Shown: piece by piece, positions 23,962 through 33,296 of the stretch | Layout: each line of letters opens with the position of its first letter | How positions within the stretch are numbered: the stretch's first letter is position 1 | Origin: Setoptus koraiensis | Taxonomy: Eukaryota; Arthropoda | Assembly: GCA_048013815.1 (NCBI GenBank) | Contig: CM106585.1 | Span: 11,408,001 to 11,472,000, forward strand | DNA: 64,000 bases | Reading direction: 5' to 3' | Made by a program: the position numbers and the translations under genes | The notes under the pieces: model-generated | What the model was told of the DNA's origin: nothing | The model's database searches: none | Seen by the model: the letters and a program-made list of their open reading frames with translations, nothing else

Positions 23962-24213
23962 ACTAACAAGGTATAACAAGGCTACCTCCTAGGGTGGACA
24001 CCCACAATGCACCCATTATATCCATTATATCACACATTATTATACACAATTTGTGTATGAGAACATGAGAAAAGGCTGATCTCGTTGCCAATTTGGTCAA
24101 AAAAGAGTCGAAATTTTGTTAAAGTGGGCTTGTTCAGATGACACTACACAGTGAATTGTTTCCCATTGGCCATGTCACCTAATGACAATTTTAATATCTA
24201 TGAGAAAAACAAT

Positions 24214-24251
24214 CGACATGATATTACTATTATATTATTGTAATAATTGTT
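24214..24251. repeat. 38-bp segment copied from the start of the 1373-codon gene
   Basis: Matches 20411-20448 with one mismatch (CGACATGATATTAC here, CGACATGATGTTAC there). It sits inside the repeat that otherwise matches 13.2 kb and 16.1 kb, replacing about 11 bp present in those copies. It contains the reverse complement of the start codon of the gene at 16296-20417, but nothing suggests it is translated here. Confidence 0.75.
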
Positions 24252-24385
24252 GTGGCTTAATTAGCAAATCAGCGACCATCTTGATCTCGAGTATGTCGTA
24301 TCGCTGATAAAGTCACAGACGATTTGTCATAATGATATGAATAAGGTGGCTGTAAGTTGCAACTTGTAACATTCACGTGTATTAA

Positions 24386-27274
24386 TCACCAACAAGATGT
24401 GGTCAACTTCCAGCGGCGCCTCAGCTGCTCTCTGATTGTGGTGCCCTGTGGAAGAAAGAAATTCCCGTAGCGTGGTGTATGAGCGTTAAAAAATTTCTAG
24501 CAATTGAATATTGAGATGACAATATGAGACGTGCAATTTATCGCTGTACTCACGTGGGCTCTCGCCGTTTTACGACATTTGACATACAATTCCAGTAGAC
24601 AGATCAGAATTGAGCCGCAGCCGCCCAAGAACAACACCAAGAATATTCCGCCAACATTGGCCATGGCGAGCTCCTTGACACTTTCGCCACTTTGACTGTT
24701 GTCTATATCGCAGGCGCCACCACCGCGTTTCTCTTTCCACCAGCGATTCTTTAATATCTCGAGCGTTCCACTTTCTTGCAGGCCTATTATGGCCTCACTC
24801 AACTTGGTCCTGTAATCTCTCTTTCTTGTTGAGTTCTTGGCCAGCGCTATGCCATAGCCTTTGCTGTCCAGCAGGCCACCTATTTGAGTTAAATTGCAAT
24901 TTCGCTCTACAGTGTATTCAATGGAGGCCGATTCCATAAAGAATGCGTAATTTCCTGCTTCGACCCGTCTCTTTCCGTCCTCGTTTGTTTGCGCAAACAC
25001 CATGTCGTCGAACATTCGCCTGTAGGTTGTACCTGGCCGCGACTCCTCAAAAAATACCCTCGTAGAGCCACTCTCGACGCAACCGTATTTGATGTTTTGC
25101 GGATGCCTGTACAACTCTTCGGCCTTCTCAAATGGGGACACCATTTTCTCTACTGTGAGAAATGCAGCCAAATTGGCCGTATAAGACGATATCATGATTA
25201 GTGTGAAAAAATACCATACCGATGCCACCAAGCGAGTGCTCAGCGAACGGGGCGTCAAATCGGAGCCCTGTTGCATGAGGGCGGCTATGATGAACCAGCA
25301 ACTGTTGCCCACGCCGAATTGATTTCGAAGAATTTTGCCATCCTGGCGGCACGGATGCGGATCGCACCACTCGTACGGGCTAATGCGACCCACAAAGAAT
25401 AGCGACAAACTAACGCCAATGTAAGCAATTATCACATATATCCAGACATCGTTCTCAAACGGCGATAAAAACGAGAACAATTTCAGCTCTGATTGCAGCG
25501 GCTTCTTGTACAATATCGATATACCTGTATTCATAAATGGCAATGTAAAATCAACGGCATCCTCGCGCGACGACGTTATACTCAAATCGGCTATGGCAAG
25601 GTCCGCTTTGCCGTCCATTATTTCCTTAATCATTCCGTTCCATTGTTTGTCATTTTCGTCGTATTTGCCATACTTGCCATCGTCCACTTCCTTGAATACA
25701 TAGTTGAAATTGACCAAACGCGACAACTCATCAATTAAATCCAATGCGTAGCCCTCATAGCGGGCATTGCCTGTCTCTTCGCGAGTTGTATGCTTCAACA
25801 TAAAATATGGCTCACTTTTGATTGAGGTCACTATCAGCAGATCCTTCTCTTTATCGGCCATTTGATTGGTGCCCTCATTTTGCAATGCCAGCAACTCTGA
25901 CGCCTCTATCTCCATTCTTGTCTCATTGCTTTGCTGGTGGGTCCACAATCCTATGGGCTTTGGACCTTGTTCCGTTAGGCGCATAATTTGCAGCGAAAAG
26001 TCCGAACGGCGACCCAATTGATCGAACTGAACTAGGCCAGTCATGCCTTTCAGCCTCATTGTTCTCATGTAATTCACTATTGAGCTGCCATATTGCCACG
26101 GTTTAGTGTTATTGCACGATATAGACTTGCCAACATCAATAGATTGGCTCATATCGGCGTCTTGTAGTGTCTGGGCTAACATTTCAACAGCATCATACAC
26201 TAGCGCACTGTCGGTGCGAATTCTTTCCGGTTCTATGCGGATATTTGAATCGAAGAAACGTGAACTCTGTTTGCCGTCAATCTCCTCCAATAGAGTGCGC
26301 ATTGAGTCACTTGTGTGATCTATCAGCTTGAGCCAGACTATCTTGGCTTTGCCATATTGAAAATCCTCTAGATCAAACGATTGAAAATCTTGACAAACAA
26401 TAAGATAATTGTAATTCTCTGCAATGATTGAGGCCTGTTGCGCGTGCTTCAGCATGGTGCGAACATTCTCTGGACGAACAGAAATCATTATGTTGTAAAT
26501 GTTCAATTGTTTCAACGAATAAAATATCTCTCTGTAGGGCCTGTCTGGTTTAAAGCGCCAAACTTTAATGTTGAGCCTAGCCAATTTGTGTTTAGATCGA
26601 AAGTATTCTTGTAGTTGTATCAGCGAGTCGTCGTCCTCATACAAATACACCATATTAGTCCATCGCCAAGCCTTCAACAAGTCAATGTGGGCCTGAGCCA
26701 TTGCCACCCGGGGTACGTCCATGTCTATCGTGAGGCCAGTGGCCGATTGGCTATTGTGATCTGTTTGATAATCAATTTGTTTGTTTACTATATCCGACGA
26801 TTGCATCTCCTTGAGATAGCGTTTGTTCAGAACGAATCGCTTCGACATTATATTCAGATGGGGCACTTCAAGTGTGTCACAAATGCTAGCAATATGATAG
26901 CTCGTTATTGGATTCAACGGGCCCACTATAGCCACTATACCGTTTGATATTAGTTCGCACAATTTCTGCTCGGCGTCCCAACAGTCGCCCTCTTGAATGC
27001 GTCTTATGTGTCCAATTAATTTTGTTCTAGTAAGTAATGATCGTCTATTTGAATTTATCTGCTCTATGGCCCATTTAAACAGAATTCCCTGTTCTATTTG
27101 ATCTTCAGTTAATAGGATGCCAATATTGATTTGATTTGGCAAACAATGCACAACGCCACTAATGTCAGTATCATATCTGATTATGCCCCTAGGATCTAGC
27201 AGTAGCAATACAATTGTTGCAACTATCCAACAGTGGGTCTGGCATAGATTTGATTGAAGGCACATGTTATCCAT
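24386..27274 (-). CDS. Ionotropic glutamate receptor, kainate type
   Basis: Predicted ligand-gated cation channel of the plasma membrane. CDS join: 27274-24554, then 24445-24386 after a 108-bp intron (donor GTGAGT, acceptor TTCCACAG, phase 0), giving 926 residues. Domains in order: N-terminal hydrophobic segment (about 15-27), amino-terminal domain with conserved GPLNPITS (118-125), S1 ligand-binding lobe from about 478 with SSREDAVDF (568-576; Arg570 corresponds to the glutamate-binding Arg), M1 about 610-628, pore loop with ALMQQGSDLTPR (Gln at the Q/R site, residue 668), M3 with SYTANLAAFLTVE (697-709), S2 with Glu781 in FFMESASIEY, and M4 about 874-896. The QQG pore and SYTANLAAF are typical of kainate/AMPA receptors; GRIK-type is likeliest. 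Without splicing the frame would run on to 24497; the spliced short tail ending RRRWKLTTSCW is preferred because both splice sites are good. Confidence 0.9.
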
Positions 27275-28617
27275 TATAATAGCAAATATGATGACGATAA
27301 TAAATTTTCTCTTTAGCTACAATGAAATATCTTGATAGCTCATAGCTACACTGTTGCACTATGCAATTTCAGATATTGCTTCTTTTTGATCTTCCAGAGT
27401 TCTGGAGCCGAGAGTGCTTGTAATGCAGTTATGCACATTTGAAATTTATCCGGATTGGTTGTAGTTTCTATTTTCTAGTTCATCAAGCAACAGGGTGATT
27501 ATGAATTACATAAGAATAGAAAATAGTGCAAATTGATTGATCATGTGTGTGTGTGAAGAAAACGCACAAACAATATCCCCACGGATCCCCATGGGCTCAT
27601 TGAAGCACAATCTCGAGCTTCAAATGAGCAAGATGCGACGATGGATCAAATGTCTATTCTCTAGACGAGCGGTTATACTGAGAACTGGGATGGTTCAAAA
27701 CTGATGAGCGCTAACGAAGCGCCTTGCCGCATCAGGGGTGTTCTAGCGAAAGATATTCGCGACTCGTAGCATAACTTAGAGCGATGACTTCGTTGTGTAA
27801 TACAAATAGTAAACAACAAATGGTGAATGCAAGCTACGATTCGTCGATGCACTATATCATGGTGACATTGTTGGCCATGCCTGACCATTTGATAGTGAAA
27901 CAAAAATATTGAAGTCTGTATCAAGCATGGATTGCAAACCCGGATAGATGAAATCAAAGGAAAGATTCGCATTCAACAAGACATTATATTAACTAAGATC
28001 TTAGATAAGATGAGACCAAGCATTGTTTTATCCAGATGGAAACGAGGATGTAGAGAGTGGTTTTAAAGACTCACTTAGCACCGGTTTTTATTAAATATCT
28101 CCAACTTCGAAAGTCTGCATGTGGTACAAAAGTTTGAAGTTTGATTTCAAGTTACAAGAGTTTGAGTTAATCAACTTGCGAGACTAATACAATGTAATGA
28201 CCTTAAAAGTGATTGGGTTTTCAGAGATTGGCCAAGATTTGACTGATTTGCATAGGTCAGTAGGTTAGGTTTGTTTCAATAATCAATAACTTAATCTTCT
28301 TCCTTCTAGTTGGCAGATATGATAAATTCTGTGCATGACTGCACCAGGCGCTAGAGCAATGGTCGAAAGTTCCTTTGATTGGGAAATCCATTGCGCAAAT
28401 ATATTTGGTTCAAATAAGGTAACAACATATGGTCTGATGTGGAGAGAGTTTATAAAACTCTGGCCTCTTTCTTTCCCCATAACCCGTATACAACATTTCT
28501 TCTGATTACCGAATCAATTGTTTAAAAAGTGTTCTAGTTACATAAACATTCAACATAAATATATATCTATATACAATAGCAACAATAATCAACGATGACA
28601 GAAAAATTACAATTCCT
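27275..28617. other. Non-coding spacer between the receptor start and SINHCAF copy B
   Basis: AT-rich, no supported frame. It should contain the receptor promoter. From about 28225 onward it is the downstream flank of the duplicated SINHCAF unit. Confidence 0.6.
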
Positions 28618-30680
28618 TCAATGAGCAGTAACATTCAGACTACTACTAGTCGCGGTACTATTGACATTATTACCATTTCCATTATTGACAGAAATGTTCG
28701 AACTAACAACCATATGGGAAGTAATACCGGGACTAGTACTCCCGATAGAGTCGGAGTTAGAACTATCACTATCTTCTACAAGCATTATACTATTGAAGGA
28801 TGAACTTGCAGTGGATATGGCATCCGAATTAATAGTAGCCGATTGAAGCGGGTCAGTAGTTGTCTTTTGAGAACATTGACTTGATGATGATTCCGTATTC
28901 ATGTTTAAATCATCAGTCCGAGAAATAGCCTCGGTGGCATTGATAGAGCCGGATATATTAGATGAAGTATCATCATTTGAAGAGGTAGTGGATATGCTAT
29001 CGCTCAATGACGACGATGACATGGATGATTCGCCAACAGAATTTGAGCTTGTATCTTGTTTGTTGACTGTTGTTGATGGTGATGACATCATTTCTTTTAG
29101 TCGACATGAACATGGGCGCAACAATTTAGGAAATATAGCTACTTCGTCATTAAGGCCCCGGAATATTATCCCACAGCAAATTTTTTCTTTCTTCCATAAT
29201 GCCATGTCAAGAAACGATGTTATCTTGGAACTATCAGAAGATTTTCTTCTTGATCTATTACCAATATTAGTGGTTGACAGTACTGTTCCACAAATCGACT
29301 CATTGGGACGAAATTGCTGACTAGATGTATCTGGTGCTTGACCAGAGGAGGATGTGTGAGACCAAGAGTTTGAGTATGATGCTTTCTTGGCCATTCTTGA
29401 CGAAAATCTCAATTGTTGTTGTTGTTGTTGTTGTTTGTGTATTGCGCTATGTTGTTCGTCAATATTTGAAACATCTCCTCCGCCACTTCTATATCTACAA
29501 CTATACAAGGGTTTTCTTTTGCTCCTATTATTGATATTTCTGGCATTGTTATCAATTTCCAGATCGTCATCATCATCATCGTCGATATTGTTTAAATTCG
29601 AATGTGAGGTATTTGTCATAACACAATCATTATAGACATCCACTGTACCGGTAGTTGGAGTTCTTTTATATCTATTCAAAATAATATCGGTATACTTGCT
29701 AGTGTTATTGCTATTGGCAGTTAGTAATTGCTTATTGCTGTTGTCGTTGTCAGTGTTAGATAAATTATTGGAGGCCTTCTTTTGTCCAAATCGCTTACTC
29801 AAGCTACTCTTGAGCTCATGGCCAGTGTCATCATCTTCTTCATCTTCGCCTACTTCACAATGGCGATTTACTTCGAATTTCGAAGACGAAAGATATGTCA
29901 GCTTGTTGGTATTGGATTTACTTTGTCTGCCGACACCGTTGTAAGTACGATTTTCGCGACTCATTGACACGTTAGAAGATGATTGTCCATTTTGTTGTCG
30001 TTGATTGTGTTGTTGTTTGGTCAAGGAAGATTTTGTTCCTGGTCCGGCTCGTGCATCGACAACATGATGCCAGTTTTTAACGCACCTGTTCTCTGGAGAT
30101 AACTTCTTCCAACGTTTGACAAGTAAAACACAAGCATTACATATTTCACCCGATCGTTTCTCTTGGATCTTGAAGCATCTCTCAAATTCAGCTTCGTATT
30201 TTTTGCTATCAGTAAATCTAGAGCTGGATGATTTTGCTTTGCAAATGCAACAACCAGATAAAGATCTGTATATTTTTGGCTTGTGAAAGCTAAACATTTT
30301 GCTCTTTATTATTTGTTCACTTGGATTATTTTGTAGGCGCCTCACGAGGCTTTAGAGCAAATAACAAGTGTGCTGTATGTTGTCGTCGACAAACAAGTAA
30401 ACAACTTATCCGATGTATCTAGTATGTCTAATGATGCTATCATTCAGCGTGGTAATGATTGTGATTTGACCTAATTTTTCTCTATGTCCGTTCAATCTGT
30501 TTTGCAAAGATGACAGTTAGGAGTGTAAATATAAATCCTATAAAAACTGTTTGGAATTGTCGTCACCTGTTCACTTTTTCTTGGTCTATTCTGTATCCAT
30601 TCGATGTTTGAAATTCTGATTGAGGCATAGTAGTTTCTCTTCGCATATTTGCACTTCGTCTTCGAATCACTCAATGAAAA
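28225..30680. repeat. Duplicated SINHCAF unit, copy B
   Basis: Partner of about 960-3420. Past 30680 the sequence changes to a CT-rich stretch unrelated to the DNA beyond 3420, which marks the upstream limit of the duplication. The two copies sit in entirely different surroundings, which argues against a simple assembly repeat. Confidence 0.85.
28618..30297 (-). CDS. SINHCAF: SIN3-HDAC complex-associated factor (SINHCAF/FAM60A family), copy B
   Basis: Same 559-residue protein as copy A. It has the N-terminal CCICKAKSSSSRFT and GEICNACVLLVKRWKKL cysteine motifs and the C-terminal FLDMALWKKEKICCGIIFRG block, separated by low-complexity tracts including a run of Asp near residues 239-245 and Gln near 289-295. 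The start at 30295-30297 was chosen for the conserved MFSFHKP; upstream of it a GAG-to-AAG change is the only amino-acid difference between the extended frames. The frame is intact and intronless, and since only silent changes have accumulated both copies are probably functional. It lies 1.3 kb upstream of the glutamate receptor on the same strand, so it may be expressed separately from copy A. Confidence 0.9.
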   Translation of the reverse strand: MFSFHKPKIYRSLSGCCICKAKSSSSRFTDSKKYEAEFERCFKIQEKRSGEICNACVLLVKRWKKLSPENRCVKNWHHVVDARAGPGTKSSLTKQQHNQRQQNGQSSSNVSMSRENRTYNGVGRQSKSNTNKLTYLSSSKFEVNRHCEVGEDEEDDDTGHELKSSLSKRFGQKKASNNLSNTDNDNSNKQLLTANSNNTSKYTDIILNRYKRTPTTGTVDVYNDCVMTNTSHSNLNNIDDDDDDDLEIDNNARNINNRSKRKPLYSCRYRSGGGDVSNIDEQHSAIHKQQQQQQQLRFSSRMAKKASYSNSWSHTSSSGQAPDTSSQQFRPNESICGTVLSTTNIGNRSRRKSSDSSKITSFLDMALWKKEKICCGIIFRGLNDEVAIFPKLLRPCSCRLKEMMSSPSTTVNKQDTSSNSVGESSMSSSSLSDSISTTSSNDDTSSNISGSINATEAISRTDDLNMNTESSSSQCSQKTTTDPLQSATINSDAISTASSSFNSIMLVEDSDSSNSDSIGSTSPGITSHMVVSSNISVNNGNGNNVNSTATSSSLNVTAH

Positions 30681-33026
30681 TCTCTCTCTCTCCCTCGAAC
30701 GGATGTTCTGTCACGTTTGTTCTGTCCGATTTGACCTATTAATTGACGTGTTGTGATGACTACAATTGTACGCTGAAAATAATCACTGGCAAGCTTGTGA
30801 GATTGAACTTCCGTGTGTCTACTCGTTCAATTGGTTGATGGTGTCTATGTCATTCGTGTATATATATAAATATATATATATTATACAGCTTGCAGGCAAA
30901 CACAACAGTCCGAATCGCTCCCAATACAATGGTGGCTTCACTCGCCTCGATAAGTGCCTCAAAGTTCGTTTACAAGTCTAAGCGTAACACCACCCGGACT
31001 GGGGCCACATTAGACACTCAAAGACAGCCTTTGCGTGGGTGGTCGAAGAGGCGCACGCGCATCACCATAACATCGTGTCAAATTAGGTCATCGTGACAGT
31101 AACAACAAACACATGCTCGCTTGGGTGGCATTAAGAGAAAGTAGTGGAAGGGTATACTAATGTACATTGGGCGAGCACCACACGGATTCTCACCGAATGG
31201 CTGATTTAGCTCGTTGAAGTCCGCTCGAACAGGAGGGCGCCATCTCAATCGGACTTCCTGCAATACTGTGAAAGGTCTCTCAGACGCCACTAGCTTGTGA
31301 TGCGTTGAAAATTTTCCCGGATAGTGACCAAGTCTTCATTGGATCCTATAGGATAAAGATTCATGAATAATGCCCCACGTATCGAGATTGTAATGAGTGA
31401 GTATCCATGAATAGCCAAAGTCATTGGCGTGCCGGACCGTGCTTACACACCCACTAACACTGCGCGCTATGTCTCGCGCAATCCAATCTAGCCCCAACAA
31501 CTAGGCAGAAAAATAGTCTCGCACCTTTTGTTAGCAAACGTCTAGCTGGAGACAGCCAACTAGATTATTAGCAGGGGGACTATTATTAGATGAAGGGTGT
31601 CCAGAACAAGCGAGCTATTTCCTTCAGACTATGCTTAATAGATTACGACATGACATGTCGTCAAAGATAACCATTGTGTAACTCACCACCCAGCGATTGG
31701 TACGCATGACATACACGTTTAGTTTCCGGTTGACAAATAGCAAGTTACAATAATGATACAAGTATCATGAGAGCTTAATTTCGGATAATTTTTGGTTCTA
31801 GTCACGACCGACCTTTTGGGCCTCTTCTCTGACCTCCTCTCGGCCCAGACCTCGGTCTGTGCAAGGTTGGTATGTGGACCCCATCGGCTGTATCATCTTG
31901 AGAGCTAACTTGACCCCACTCGAAGTCCTGGGGTCCGGTGGGACAGCGTCCTCGACAAAATTATAGCCATTTTCGACACAGCGTATAGCTTATTTGCCTC
32001 CTGAGCTGTAAAATGAACCCCAGAATATATTATTCGTGTCTTGTTAGTGAATTTCAGCCGTTTTGGCCCCATTTGGGCGTCGGAGCTGCCTAGACCTGGC
32101 GTGCCCACTGCCCAAAACCGCCCAAGCGCTAGGCATGCCCGGCTGCTGGCAGCGCTACTATACTACTGTAGTTGTCAGTAGCAGTGCATCCATTTTGAGA
32201 GTGGCGACCTCTAGTGCGAGACAATGACAATGGTGAATCAACATTGAATTTGGCGCTCTATGGAAGTTTAGTGTAATACAGCGCTGCCCGCTGCGGTGTT
32301 TCACAGGGAATGCTCACAGAATGTTTGTGTGTGCGTGTGTGTGTGTGTGTGTGCGTGTGCGTGAGTATGTGTGTGTGTATTTGTGTTGTTGCTGCTGATT
32401 ATGCTTTTGTTGGATCGCAGGGGGAAAGAACACAGCGCGTCAAGTTGAACAAAGGCACCGGAATGGATCTAAATGTTCACAGATGAGACGAACAGGCTGT
32501 CAAGTGATTCAGGCTAGAAAACAAGCACTGAATGGGGGAGGAAGCGAGTTTGAACTTTCGTCATTTATAATGGGTGTGACAGACAAGTTTTCTAATTCCA
32601 CTATTTATGCTACATGACTTCAATAGTGCATCTGGGGGCATAACTTGTGCGGCCGGGCACATGCGCCAGCGTTGCACAGACTGTGACTTGGTCATGTTAG
32701 AGGCACCGGGTTGTGCATTTTTGTTAGTCAAGGTACAAGGAACTGTGCAAGTGGACACTCGAGTCCACAATGTGTTATATGTATCTTGCGATTTTTGACT
32801 GTAACACCCTGACTAAAATGTGCACACAAACACGACGAATGTCGTTGGCAAAACACAGACAGACAAAAATTCATGTGTGTATCTAAGGCACATGCACTCG
32901 TCGTATAGTTGTTTTAACAGACGCACGCACCAGGGAACTCACACACATACACACAGACGGACGGACGGATTGAAAATTTTAGCGGAGTCAAGCCACAGTA
33001 AATATTCGCCATCGTCTTGATCCGTA
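30681..33026. other. Non-coding region upstream of lingerer
   Basis: No gene recognised. It holds a TA-rich run near 30858-30885, a more GC-rich stretch of unknown origin near 31780-32130, a GT run near 32323-32360 and a CTCF-like site at 32203-32217. The last kilobase probably contains the lingerer promoter and 5' UTR, possibly with a non-coding exon I cannot define. Confidence 0.5.
32203..32217 (-). promoter_or_regulatory. CTCF-like motif upstream of lingerer
   Basis: The minus strand reads GCACTAGAGGTCGCC, fitting 12 of 14 positions of CCASYAGRKGGCRS as I recall it. It lies about 1.1 kb before the lingerer start. Motif evidence only. Confidence 0.25.
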
Positions 33027-33120
33027 CGTTATTATTATTATTATTATTACTATTATTATTATTATTATTATCATCATTATTATTATTATTACTATCACAT
33101 TATTATTATTATTGTATTTG
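33027..33120. repeat. (TTA)n microsatellite in the lingerer 5' region
   Basis: An imperfect TTA/TCA trinucleotide run of about 90 bp located 180-270 bp upstream of the lingerer start codon, probably within its 5' UTR. Confidence 0.85.
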
Positions 33121-33296
33121 CCATTATTATTACCAAAAACTGTATTATTATCATTATTGTCAACAACTATCTAAGATATACTATAATAACAACAATATTC
33201 GATACCACAAGAGAGAAAATTTGTTGTATAAATCACACATCGTTTTATACAACGACATCACACAATAAACAAAATCCAAATTTTTACACATAAGCC

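Larger units (their letters stand above)
21368..24347. repeat. Mosaic paralogue of pieces of 5.8-13.3 kb and 16.2 kb
   Basis: Successive pieces match in this order: 9597-9836, 10049-10409, 10740-10810, 10964-11350, then (after a CA run) 5858-6480, then 9118-9415, then a degenerate second copy of about 5830-5912, then 11889-11957, then 12588-13290, and finally 16183-16214. All are in the same orientation. Most pieces differ from their partners by small indels and roughly 5-12% substitutions; 22428-22942 is identical to its partner. The block lies between the 1373-codon gene and the glutamate receptor. It is non-coding. Confidence 0.85.

Noticed and set aside
24497-24553. Unspliced C-terminal extension of the glutamate receptor
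   Set aside because: It begins with a GTGAGT donor at 24553 and has no kainate-tail similarity; splicing gives an in-frame terminal exon.
31905-32108. Possible small coding or structured element in the GC-rich stretch near 31.8-32.1 kb
   Set aside because: No motif recognised on either strand and no repeat partner found by eye.
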